From Granulicella rosea (GTDB lineage Bacteria > Acidobacteriota > Terriglobia > Terriglobales > Acidobacteriaceae): DNA of 64,000 nucleotides. The notes under the pieces were generated by a model that was not told the origin of the DNA, ran no database searches, and worked only from the letters and a program-made list of their open reading frames with translations. Both the position numbers and the translations under genes were made by a program. The stretch lies in contig NZ_FZOU01000001.1 in NCBI RefSeq assembly GCF_900188085.1, positions 744,001 to 808,000 of the forward strand, read 5' to 3'. Of the stretch, positions 16,404 to 25,300 are shown piece by piece (position 1 is the stretch's first letter; each line of letters opens with the position of its first letter).

Positions 16404-16811
16404 TTAGCGGTCTTTGAGGACGAAGGCCGCGGGCAGCAGCTCGGTGAGGGTGCAGGAGGCGGTCTGGCCGTTCTCGGCGGGGAAGAAGATGGTTGCGTCA
16501 GGCGCGGCGAACTCGAGGATGGTCTGGCGGCAGGCACCGCAGGGCTGGCAGGCGACCTTCGCGAGGTTCGCCACGGCGACGGCGCGGAGGCGGATCTTCG
16601 GGCCATACTGGGCGACGGCGCGGGCGATGGCGGTCTGCTCGGCGCAGGTCGTCAGTCGGTAGCTGGCGTTCTCGACGTTGCAGCCGGTGACGGTCTCGCC
16701 GGTCTCAAGCAGGATGGCTGCGCCGACGTGGAAGTGGCTATAAGGCGCGTAGGAGTGGTGGGCGGCGTCTTCGGCGGCCTGCTGGAGCTGGGTTGTCTCT
16801 GCTGCGGTCAT
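16404..16811 (-). CDS. cdd: Cytidine deaminase
   Basis: A 135-aa homotetrameric-type cytidine deaminase: (deoxy)cytidine to (deoxy)uridine. The zinc site is complete: C56-A-E58 (TCAEQTA) with catalytic Glu58, and P-C91-x-x-C94 (PCGACR). YSHFHVGAA and GCNVENASY are substrate-site motifs. Start at 16811. Its product feeds the uridine/thymidine phosphorylase encoded just downstream and the uridine kinase at 3.9 kb. Confidence 0.95.
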   Translation of the reverse strand: MTAAETTQLQQAAEDAAHHSYAPYSHFHVGAAILLETGETVTGCNVENASYRLTTCAEQTAIARAVAQYGPKIRLRAVAVANLAKVACQPCGACRQTILEFAAPDATIFFPAENGQTASCTLTELLPAAFVLKDR

Positions 16812-16880
16812 ATCTGAGTGAGGCTAGTCGGTGTTGGGTTGCGGGTCAAGGGGTTGCGCTGCGCCGGGGGCTGGAAATGC

Positions 16881-16927
16881 AACAGCAAAGGCAAAAGCGG
16901 ATCCTTCGCTGGGCTCAGGATGACAGG
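16881..16927. repeat. GGATGACA-family repeat
   Basis: GCGGATCCTTCGCTGGGCTC then AGGATGACAGG, preceded by the purine-rich CAACAGCAAAGGCAAAA seen in the other copies. It lies in the divergent region between cdd and cheA. Confidence 0.7.
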
Positions 16928-17037
16928 CTTTTGTGGCTTATCGTTCCTACCGCTGGCTGTGGGAAGGGTGAGGAAAGGCACATGACCTTGGTGTGAGATG
17001 GCCTCATGCGCTTCATCCGTTCGCCGATAGGACGGAT

Positions 17038-19212
17038 ATGGATGAGTTGACCAAAGAGTTCCTGGCCGAGAGTCTGGAGGGGTTGGACCGCATGGAGCGG
17101 TGCCTGACCGAGCTGGAGTCTCATCCGGACGACGCCGCGCTGCTGGGCGAGATCTTCCGGTCGGTCCATACGATCAAGGGGACGACCGGTTTTCTCGGAT
17201 TCAAGCGGCTGGAGACGCTGGCGCATCGCGGCGAAAATCTGCTGGGCGCGCTGCGCGAGGGGCGGCTGATCGCGAATGAGGAGATCATCAGCGGGCTGTT
17301 GCAGTTGCTGGACGGGCTGCGCGGCATTCTGCAGTTGATCGAGACGACCGGCGGCGAGGGTGAGCGCAAGACGGACGACGACCACGTGCTGATCGCCCTG
17401 CTGAACGGGCTGGCCGAGGGTGGGCCGCAGAAGCCGGTCGCGCCCATGGTGAAGGCGGCCGAACCGGTCGACGCGCAGGTTACGGCGCAGGCGGCCGCGG
17501 CGGCCGACAAGACGCTGCGCATCGACGTGGAGGTGCTGAACCGGATGATGAATCTGGTCGGCGAGCTGGTGTTGACGCGCAACCAGATTCTGCAGACGAC
17601 GCTGAGCGCGGATAACTTTCCCAAGCTGGCGCGGCGTCTGGACGCGGTGACGGCAGACCTGCGAGAGACGGTGATGCAGGCGCGGATGCAGCCCGTGGGA
17701 CAGCTCTTCGGCAAGTTTCCGCGCATGGTGCGCGACCTGGCGCGGACCTGCGGCAAGCAGGTGAGGATCGAGTTCTACGGGCAGGATACGGGGCTGGACA
17801 AGAGTCTGCTGGAGGCGATCAAGGATCCGTTGACGCATGCGGTGCGCAACGCGGTCGACCATGGCGTCGAGACGCCGGGCGACCGGCTGCTGGCGCGCAA
17901 ACCGGCCGAGGGCGTCATCAAGCTGAAGGCGTATCACCAGAGCGGGTCGGTGGTGGTGGAGCTGATCGACGACGGGGCGGGAATTCGGATCCCGAGGGTG
18001 CTTGAAAAGGCGCTGGAGCGCGGGCTGATTACGGAGCAGCAGGTCGCCTCGATGACGGAGCGCGAGGTGTTGCAACTGGTCTTTCTGCCGGGATTTTCGA
18101 CGGCGGCGACGGTGACGAGCGTCTCCGGGCGTGGCGTCGGCATGGACGTCGTGAAGCTGAACATCGAGAAGGTGGGCGGCAGCGTGGAGCTGGAGTCGCG
18201 CGCGGGCGTGGGCACGACGCTGCGGATGCGCGTGCCGCTGACGCTGGCGATCGTGCCGGCGCTGATCGTGCAGAGCGGCGGCCAGAGCTTCTGCCTGCCG
18301 CAGGGCGCGCTCGCGGAGCTGGTGTATATCCCGCGGCGCGAGGCGGCGCAGGCCTTCGAGCGCATCGGCGACGCGGAGCTTTACCGGCTGCGCGACCGGC
18401 TGCTGCCGATGGTGTGGCTGGATCGTCTGCTGACGCTCGACGGACACGAGGAGCGGATGCAGCAGGAGACGCATGGGTTCTACCTGGCGGTGCTGGAGTC
18501 GGAGGGCTGCCGGTTCGGGCTGATCGTCGACGATTTGCTCGCGCCGGAGGAGATTGTGGTGAAGCCGCTTTCGGCGGTGCTGCGCGAGATCGGGCTGTTC
18601 TCCGGCGCGACGGTGCTGGGCAACGGCACGCTGGCGCTGATTCTCGATGTGGCGGCGACGGCGGAGCGCGCGGGCGTGCGTGCGGAGGTCGAGGAGCCCG
18701 TGGCAACGGCGAGCGTCGCGGTGGCGGAGCTGGGCAGCCGCAGCGGTTCGTTCCTGATCTTTGAAGGCGCGGGTGAGGGCGCCAGCTCCGGGTTCCGGCG
18801 GGAGCGGATGGCTCTGCCGCTCGAGGCGGTGGAGCGGATCGAGTCGGTGCCGGTGGGGCAGGTGGAGTTCGCGGGCGGCAAGGCGTTGCTGCAGTATCGC
18901 GGCGAGCTGCTGCCGCTGGAGGATATGGACGGCACGCTGCTGGATCTGGCGGCGAAGGGCAGCGCCACGCTGGCGACGGTGCTGATCTGCCGCCGGCCAG
19001 GGCCGCTGGGCGCGCAGGCGGGGCAGCGTGTGGGCATGGTCGTGCGGCGCGTGCTCGATGTCTCGAACGGCACGCTGATGGAAGAGGATGTGGAGGTCTG
19101 CGACCAGCGGCTGGCGATGGTGAAGGAGAAGCTGACGGTGGTGCATCAGGGCTTTCTTGGCCCGCTTCAGAGCCAGCCGGCGCAGCGGCAGCACTGGGGG
19201 GCGGTCGCATGA
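17038..19212 (+). CDS. cheA: Chemotaxis histidine kinase CheA with tandem C-terminal CheW domains
   Basis: A 724-aa kinase. Order of domains: HPt with phospho-His44 in RSVHTIKGTTGFL; a linker of only about 50 residues; dimerisation helices from about 158 (MMNLVGELVLTRNQ); ATPase with HAVRNAVDHGVE, DDGAGI and GRGVGMDVVK; then two CheW-like regulatory domains (about 397-530 and 565-700). No P2 CheY-docking domain is evident. The ATG at 17038 has AGGA upstream; an upstream in-frame start at 16993 is not needed. It is the first gene of a run with cheW overlapping by four bases. No receptor gene is adjacent. Confidence 0.93.
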   Translation: MDELTKEFLAESLEGLDRMERCLTELESHPDDAALLGEIFRSVHTIKGTTGFLGFKRLETLAHRGENLLGALREGRLIANEEIISGLLQLLDGLRGILQLIETTGGEGERKTDDDHVLIALLNGLAEGGPQKPVAPMVKAAEPVDAQVTAQAAAAADKTLRIDVEVLNRMMNLVGELVLTRNQILQTTLSADNFPKLARRLDAVTADLRETVMQARMQPVGQLFGKFPRMVRDLARTCGKQVRIEFYGQDTGLDKSLLEAIKDPLTHAVRNAVDHGVETPGDRLLARKPAEGVIKLKAYHQSGSVVVELIDDGAGIRIPRVLEKALERGLITEQQVASMTEREVLQLVFLPGFSTAATVTSVSGRGVGMDVVKLNIEKVGGSVELESRAGVGTTLRMRVPLTLAIVPALIVQSGGQSFCLPQGALAELVYIPRREAAQAFERIGDAELYRLRDRLLPMVWLDRLLTLDGHEERMQQETHGFYLAVLESEGCRFGLIVDDLLAPEEIVVKPLSAVLREIGLFSGATVLGNGTLALILDVAATAERAGVRAEVEEPVATASVAVAELGSRSGSFLIFEGAGEGASSGFRRERMALPLEAVERIESVPVGQVEFAGGKALLQYRGELLPLEDMDGTLLDLAAKGSATLATVLICRRPGPLGAQAGQRVGMVVRRVLDVSNGTLMEEDVEVCDQRLAMVKEKLTVVHQGFLGPLQSQPAQRQHWGAVA

Positions 19213-19811
19213 TCCGCACGGGAATGCAGGAACAGAAGGCGTTGCGGGCGGGCGCGCAGGAGCCGGAGGAGTATCTCTCGCTGTGCTCGTTTACAGCGGG
19301 CACGGCGCGCTTCGGCATCGATACGCACCGCATCCGCGAGGTGCTGGGGCGCAGGCTGCTGCAGCGTGTGCCGCTGGCTCCCGCGTATATCGGGGGCATC
19401 GTGCCGTATCGCGGCGAGGTGCTGACGACGGTGAGCTTTCGCGCGCTGCTGGGGCTTCCGCCGTTTGCGGGCGAGAGCGCGGTGCTGGTGCTCGAGGACT
19501 GCGAGAGCGGCGACAGAGGGCCGAACGACGAGCAGGAGCAGCACGGGACGGCCCGGGAGAGCTTCGGGCTGATGGTGGATGCGGTGGGCGGCGTGGTGAC
19601 GGTCGCGCGCAGCATCCTGGCGGCGAATCCCGCGACGTTGGACGAGCGGAGCAAGACGCTCTTCGACGGCGCGTTTCGAATGCCGGACGGTTTGTTGATC
19701 CGGCTTGATCCGGGCATGCTGCGGCCTGCGCGGCTGGGCGGCACAGGGCTGTTCCGGCATGCGTTGGGAGCGGCGACAGGCGATTGGGGGGCCATGTCAT
19801 GCGTACGTTGA
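19209..19811 (+). CDS. cheW: Chemotaxis adaptor CheW
   Basis: A 200-aa CheW-domain protein that links receptors to CheA. The domain starts around residue 20 (EYLSLCSFTAGTARFGIDTHRI), with YIGGIVPYRGEVLTTVSFRALLGL in the middle and FGLMVDAVGGVV later. An acidic insertion (about 96-112, ESGDRGPNDEQEQH) and a C-terminal tail make it longer than typical CheW. The start overlaps cheA by four bases (ATGA), and the cheY start lies inside its 3' end, so the three are coupled. Confidence 0.88.
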   Translation: MIRTGMQEQKALRAGAQEPEEYLSLCSFTAGTARFGIDTHRIREVLGRRLLQRVPLAPAYIGGIVPYRGEVLTTVSFRALLGLPPFAGESAVLVLEDCESGDRGPNDEQEQHGTARESFGLMVDAVGGVVTVARSILAANPATLDERSKTLFDGAFRMPDGLLIRLDPGMLRPARLGGTGLFRHALGAATGDWGAMSCVR

Positions 19812-20173
19812 TAGTGGACGATTCGAGCTTTTTGCGGCAGTATCTGCGGCAGCTTCTGGAGAAGATGGACATCGCCTGCGAGGAGGCGAGCGACGGTCTT
19901 GCGGCGCTTGAAAAGCTGCGCGAAGCGGGCGGTTACGACCTGATGCTGTGCGATGTGAACATGCCGGGGATGGATGGGCTCGCGTGCGTGCAGCAGTTGC
20001 GCACGGCCGGTCTGCACCCGGAGATGAAGGTGATGATGGTGACGACCGAGGCCGATCACTCGTTCATCCACCAGGCCTTCGACAACGGCGCGGACGAGTT
20101 TCTGATGAAGCCCTTCGGTCCGCAGAGCCTGCGCGAAAAGCTGGTGCTGCTGGGCTTTCCCATAGCTGCCTGA
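19799..20173 (+). CDS. cheY: CheY-type response regulator
   Basis: A 124-aa single-domain receiver. The acidic pair DDS is at residues 7-8, the phospho-acceptor Asp52 is in CDVNMPGMDG, the switch Thr is in MVTTEAD, and the conserved Lys104 is in FLMKPFG. ATG 19799 overlaps the cheW end by 13 bases and gives the canonical N-terminus MRTLIVDD. With no P2 domain visible in the neighbouring CheA, its phosphotransfer probably relies on direct HPt contact. Confidence 0.92.
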   Translation: MRTLIVDDSSFLRQYLRQLLEKMDIACEEASDGLAALEKLREAGGYDLMLCDVNMPGMDGLACVQQLRTAGLHPEMKVMMVTTEADHSFIHQAFDNGADEFLMKPFGPQSLREKLVLLGFPIAA

Positions 20174-20216
20174 AGAGAGTGTGTGGCGACGTGCTGAGAT
20201 CTGAGGGATGCGAACG

Positions 20217-21470
20217 ATGGACAGCTTGAGACAACGGCCCCTGCGGGTGCTGGCTGCGGACGACTCCGCCGTGATGCGGCGGGTGTTGAAGACGATCTTC
20301 GACCTGCACGCGGACGGCATCGGCACGGGCCTGCCGGCGATGGAGCTCTGCGGCTGCGTGCGCGACGGCATGGAGTGCCTGGAGGCGGCGGCGCGGCTGC
20401 GTCCCGACGTGCTGCTGCTGGACCTTGAGATGCCTCGGCTGAACGGGATCGAGGTGCTTCAGCGTCTGCGCGAACAGGGTTCCGCGCTGCCGGTGATCAT
20501 GTGCAGCGCGTACACGGAGGTCGGCGCGCGATCGACGCTTGAGGCGCTGCACCACGGCGCGAAGGACTACGTGATGAAGCCAGGCCAGCAGTGCGACTTT
20601 GCCAGCGCGCTGGACCTGTTGATGGGGCAGTTGATGCCGAAGATCGCCGCGCTTGCCCTGCCTGTCGCGGCCAGCGGCGGCTCGCTGGAGCTGGTGGGCA
20701 AGCGGCCGGCGCTGCCGTCCGTTCTCACGATGCCTGCGCGGCCTGTGCTGCGGCCGGTTGCGGCGAGTGCGGTGATGCCGGTCCGGGTGGAGGTCGTGGT
20801 GATCGGCGTGTCGACCGGCGGGCCTTCGGCGCTGGAGCAGATGCTGCCCGGCCTGGCGAAGGACTTTCCCGTGCCGGTGCTGGTCGTGCAGCATATGCCG
20901 AAGCTGTTTACCGGCGCGCTGGCCGAACGACTTCAGCGTCGCTGCGCGATGCGGGTGAAGGAAGGAGTCCACGGCGAGCAGCTTGAACCGGGGACGATCT
21001 GGATTGCGCCCGGCGACGCGCATATGGAGGTCGGGCTGGGCGCCTCGGCCGACCGGCGGCGTTCGCGCGCGGCGGCGATCACGCTGCATTACAGCGGGCC
21101 TTTGAACCACTGCCGGCCGTCGGTGGACTACCTCTTCGGCTCGGCCGCGAAGCTCTATGGCGCCGGTACGCTGGCGTTGATGATGACGGGCATGGGCTCC
21201 GATGGGCTGGAGGGCGCGCTGGCGATTCACCGTGCGGGTGGCGTGGTGCTGGCGCAGGATCAGGCAAGCAGCGCTGTGTGGGGCATGCCCGGCCAGGTGG
21301 CGCGCGCGGGTATTGCAGCCGCGACACTGCCGCTGGGAGAGCTAGCCGGGGAGTTGATGCGTCGCGTGTACGTCGGCAGGCGGGGCGCCATGCGCGAACC
21401 AGCCCTGAACGCTGTCGGCGAGACGGCTCCGCAGGCGATGCGAAGGGAGGCTTCCTATGGCGTGTACTGA
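20217..21470 (+). CDS. cheB: Chemotaxis methylesterase CheB
   Basis: A 417-aa protein that removes methyl groups (or deamidates Gln) on receptor glutamates. The N-terminal receiver has ADDSAV and phospho-Asp69 in LLLDLEMP. A proline/alanine-rich linker (about 160-185) leads to the methylesterase domain with the catalytic triad Ser199 (VSTGGPSA), His226 (QHMPKLF) and Asp329 (GMGSDGLEGA). The ATG at 20217 has GAGGG at nine bases; ATG 20208 is also possible. It overlaps cheR by 14 bases. Presence of CheB and CheR implies a methylated chemoreceptor encoded elsewhere. Confidence 0.93.
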   Translation: MDSLRQRPLRVLAADDSAVMRRVLKTIFDLHADGIGTGLPAMELCGCVRDGMECLEAAARLRPDVLLLDLEMPRLNGIEVLQRLREQGSALPVIMCSAYTEVGARSTLEALHHGAKDYVMKPGQQCDFASALDLLMGQLMPKIAALALPVAASGGSLELVGKRPALPSVLTMPARPVLRPVAASAVMPVRVEVVVIGVSTGGPSALEQMLPGLAKDFPVPVLVVQHMPKLFTGALAERLQRRCAMRVKEGVHGEQLEPGTIWIAPGDAHMEVGLGASADRRRSRAAAITLHYSGPLNHCRPSVDYLFGSAAKLYGAGTLALMMTGMGSDGLEGALAIHRAGGVVLAQDQASSAVWGMPGQVARAGIAAATLPLGELAGELMRRVYVGRRGAMREPALNAVGETAPQAMRREASYGVY

Positions 21471-22281
21471 TCAGGACTACGCCTATCTGCGCGAGCTGGT
21501 GCTGGCGCAGTCGGCGAATCTCATCGACCCGTCGCGCAACTCGCTGTTCGAGACGCGGCTGCCGCCGGTGGCGAAGCTGGCCGGGGCGACGAATGTGGAG
21601 GATCTGGTGTCGATCCTGCGCGCGGATCGGCCACAGCATCTTTACCGCGCCGTGGCCGAGGCCATGACGATCAACGAGACCAGCTTCTTTCGCGACGTGG
21701 CGCCCTTCCAGACGCTGCGAACGCTGATCCTGCCAAGGCTGATCGAACTGCGCAGGCCGGCGCGCAGGCTGCGCATCTGGTCCGCCGCGAGTTCCACGGG
21801 GCAGGAGGCGTACAGCCTTGCGATGATGCTGAGCGAATACTTCCCGGAGCTGAAGCAGTGGGATGTGAAGATCGTCGGAACGGACATCTCGCGGCAGGTG
21901 ATCGACTATGCGCGGACGGGCCGGTACCGGCGGCTGGAGGTCAATCGCGGTCTGCCGGCGCGCATGCTGGTGAAGTACTTCGCCCGCGACGGCGATGAGT
22001 GGGAGGTCAACCCCGAGCTGCGCGCGATGTGCGAGTTCAAGGTCGCGAACCTGTGCGCGCCGCTGCCGCTGATGCCGCAGTTCGACCTGGTGCTGCTGCG
22101 CAATGTGCTGCTTTATTTTCCGCAGCAGGATCGCAGTTGCGTCTTCAGCGACGTCTACCGGCAGATGGCGGGCGACAGCTACCTGATGCTGGGCAACGCG
22201 GAGCAGGCGGAGGATTCGACCAATCTTTTTCGCGTGGAGTTTGCATCGGGCTGCTATTTTTACCGGCCTATACCCAAATGA
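21457..22281 (+). CDS. cheR: Chemotaxis methyltransferase CheR
   Basis: A 274-aa SAM-dependent methyltransferase acting on receptor glutamates. CheR features are the N-terminal helical subdomain, TINETSFFRD (about 69-78), SAASSTGQEAYSLAM as SAM motif I, VGTDISRQVIDYARTGRYRR, and FDLVLLRNVLLYFPQ. Start at 21457 with GGAGG six bases upstream; it overlaps cheB by 14 bases and closes the che operon. No TPR extension. Confidence 0.93.
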   Translation: MACTDQDYAYLRELVLAQSANLIDPSRNSLFETRLPPVAKLAGATNVEDLVSILRADRPQHLYRAVAEAMTINETSFFRDVAPFQTLRTLILPRLIELRRPARRLRIWSAASSTGQEAYSLAMMLSEYFPELKQWDVKIVGTDISRQVIDYARTGRYRRLEVNRGLPARMLVKYFARDGDEWEVNPELRAMCEFKVANLCAPLPLMPQFDLVLLRNVLLYFPQQDRSCVFSDVYRQMAGDSYLMLGNAEQAEDSTNLFRVEFASGCYFYRPIPK

Positions 22282-22358
22282 AGCAGCAGGTCGCGCGATA
22301 GGGAACGCGCATCGTATAACGGTGTGAGCGGCCCAAGGGCTGCGAGCCCAGGGAGACG

Positions 22359-25300
22359 ATGCCGCCAGCCGCACGTAAGACGAAGATTCCAGCAGCCCCA
22401 AGCCGTGAGGATGCGGCGCTGGCGCTGTTTCATCCCATCACCGCGAAGTGGTTCCGCGCGGTCTTTGACGGGCCGACGGCCCCGCAGGTGGAGGGCTGGC
22501 CCGCGATCGCGCGTGGCGAATCGACGCTGATCCTTGCGCCCACCGGCACGGGCAAGACGCTGACGGCGTTCCTGTGGTGCCTGGACCGGCTGATGCTCGG
22601 CGCCTCGTCCGAAGCGCGCGGCAAGGGCGCGCGGGTGCTGTATCTTTCGCCGCTGAAGGCTCTGGCCGCGGACGTCGAGCGCAACCTGCGTTCGCCGCTG
22701 GCGGGCATCGCCAACATGGCGCAGCGCGAGGGCGTGCCGGTGCATATGCCGGAGATCAGCGTGCGTACGGGCGATACTTCGCCGAAGGATCGCGCGCGCT
22801 TCAACCGGCATCCCGGCGACATCCTCATCACGACGCCGGAGTCGCTCTACCTGATGCTGACGAGCGCGGCATCGGAGCAGTTGCGCACGGTGGAGACGGT
22901 CATCATCGACGAGATCCACGCGCTGGTGCCGACCAAGCGCGGCGCGCACATGGCGCTGTCGCTGGAGCGGCTTGAAGCGTTGACGGGGCGGCGCGTGCAG
23001 CGCATCGGGCTGTCCGCGACGCAGCGGCCGCTTGAGGAGGTGGCGCGCTTTCTTGGCGGCGCCGAGACGAGCCCGGCGGATATTGTTCCTGAACTGGTTA
23101 CAGAAGCTCCGTTGACCGTGGAGCTTGAGTCGCAGCCCACCGGCACACGCTTCCGGCCTGTGACCATCGTGAACGCAGGCGCGCGCAAGGTGCTCGACAT
23201 ACGCGTCGAAGTACCGGTAGAGGACATGGCAAAGCTCGGCGAGATCGACGAGCAGCCAAGCGGTCCGGCGTCGCAGGGGCCGAAGCGCACGAGCATCTGG
23301 CAGTCCATTCATCCGCGTCTGCTGGAGATCATTCAAGGGCGTACGTCGACGTTGATCTTCGTCAATGCAAGGCGCATCGCGGAGCGGCTCGCGGGCGCCA
23401 TCAACGATCTTGCGGGCGAGCCGCTGGCGCGTGCGCATCATGGCTCGCTGGCTGCGGCGCAGCGCACGGAGATCGAAGAGCTGCTGAAGGCCGGACGCAT
23501 CAAGGCGCTGGTGTGTACGTCTTCGCTGGAGCTTGGCATCGACATGGGCGCGATCGATCTGGTGATCCAGATCGAGGCTCCGCCCTCGGTGGCGAGCGGA
23601 CTGCAGCGCATCGGACGCGCGGGGCACCAGGTCGGCATGCCTTCGAACGGCATCATCTTTCCGAAGTACCGCGCCGATCTGGTGGCCTGCGCCGCGGTCA
23701 CGCGTGCGATGCATGAAGGCCATGTGGAGTCGACGCGCTTCCTGCGCAATCCGCTGGATATCCTTGCGCAGCAGGTGGTGGCTATCGTCGCACACCCGCC
23801 GGAGGCCGCGGCCGCAGAGGTGTTGGAGGATGACGAGGCAGAAGGCGCGGGCATCTCATACGCTGCGTTGTTCGCGATGGTGCGGGCTTCGGCGCCATTC
23901 TGTGCATTGACGCCCTCGGTCTTCGATGGCGTGCTCGACATGCTTGCGGGGCGTTATCCGTCGGACGAGTTCGCCGAGCTGCGACCTCGTGTGACGTGGG
24001 ATCGTACGCGCAACTGGCTTACGCCGCGGCAGGGCGTGAAGCGCATTGCGATCCTCAATGGCGGCACGATTCCAGATCGCGGATTGTATGGCGTCTTCCT
24101 TGCGGGCACGCATAACAAGCCGGTGCGCGTGGGCGAGCTTGATGAGGAGATGGTCTTCGAGTCGCGTACGGGCGACACATTTATCCTTGGAGCTTCGACG
24201 TGGCGCATCGATGAGATCACGCATGACCGCGTGCTGGTGACGCCTGCACCGGGTTCGCCGGGCAAGATGCCGTTCTGGCATGGCGACCAGGCGGGGCGGC
24301 CGCTGGAGTTCGGCCGGCGCATCGGCGCGCTGGTGCGTACACTGCGCGAGATGCCTCGTAACGTGGCTCTGACGACATTGACCACAGAGCACGATCTCGA
24401 CCCGCAGGCGGCGGAGAACGTGATGCGCTACCTTGCCGATCAGGAGCTTGCGACGACGCATGTGCCGGACGATCGGACCATCGTGATCGAGCGCGTGCGC
24501 GATGAGCTGGGCGACTGGCGCATGTGCTGCCTGACGCCCTTCGGCAGCCGCGTGCATGCGCCGTGGGCCATGGCCGTGACCGCTCGCATTCGCGCGAACA
24601 ACGGCGCGGAGGTTGAGACGATGTGGTCCGAGGATGGCTTCGTGCTGCGCTTCCCGGAGACCGATGAGCCGCCCTCCGTCGATCATCTGTTGCTTGAACC
24701 AGAGGAGGCTGCGGAGCTGGTGCTGCGTCAGCTTGGATCGACCGCGCTGTTCGCGGCGAAGTTTCGCGAGGCTGCATCGCGCGCGCTGTTGCTGCCGCGC
24801 AGACGCGCCGATGGACGCACGCCGCTGTGGCAGCAGCGTAAACGTGCATACGATCTGCTGTCGGTCGCAAGTCGCTACCCGGGCTTCCCGATTCTGCTTG
24901 AGGCCTATCGCGAGTGTCTGCGCGATGTCTTCGACATGCCCGCGTTGATGGAGATTCTGCGATCGATCGGCAACCGCTCGCTGCGGGTGCATACTGTCGA
25001 CTCGCGTACGCCTTCGCCGTTCGCTTCGGCGCTGCTCTTCAGCTATGTGGCGAACTACATCTACGATGGCGATGCGCCGCTGGCCGAACGTCGCGCGCAG
25101 GCGTTGTCGATCGATCAGGATCAGCTGCGCGAGCTGCTGGGCGACGCCGATCTGCGTGAGCTGCTCGACCTGAACGCGATCGAAGAGACGGAGGAGACGC
25201 TGCAGTGCGTGGTCGATCCCTTCAAGGCGCGCAACATGGATGGCGTCCACGACCTGCTGTTGCGGCTGGGAGATTTATCACGCGCGGAGTTGCTGATTCG

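Noticed and set aside
16915..20371. Long minus-strand frames (759 and 780 aa) across cheA-cheY
   Set aside because: Arg/Pro/Ser-rich low-complexity shadows of the che operon.
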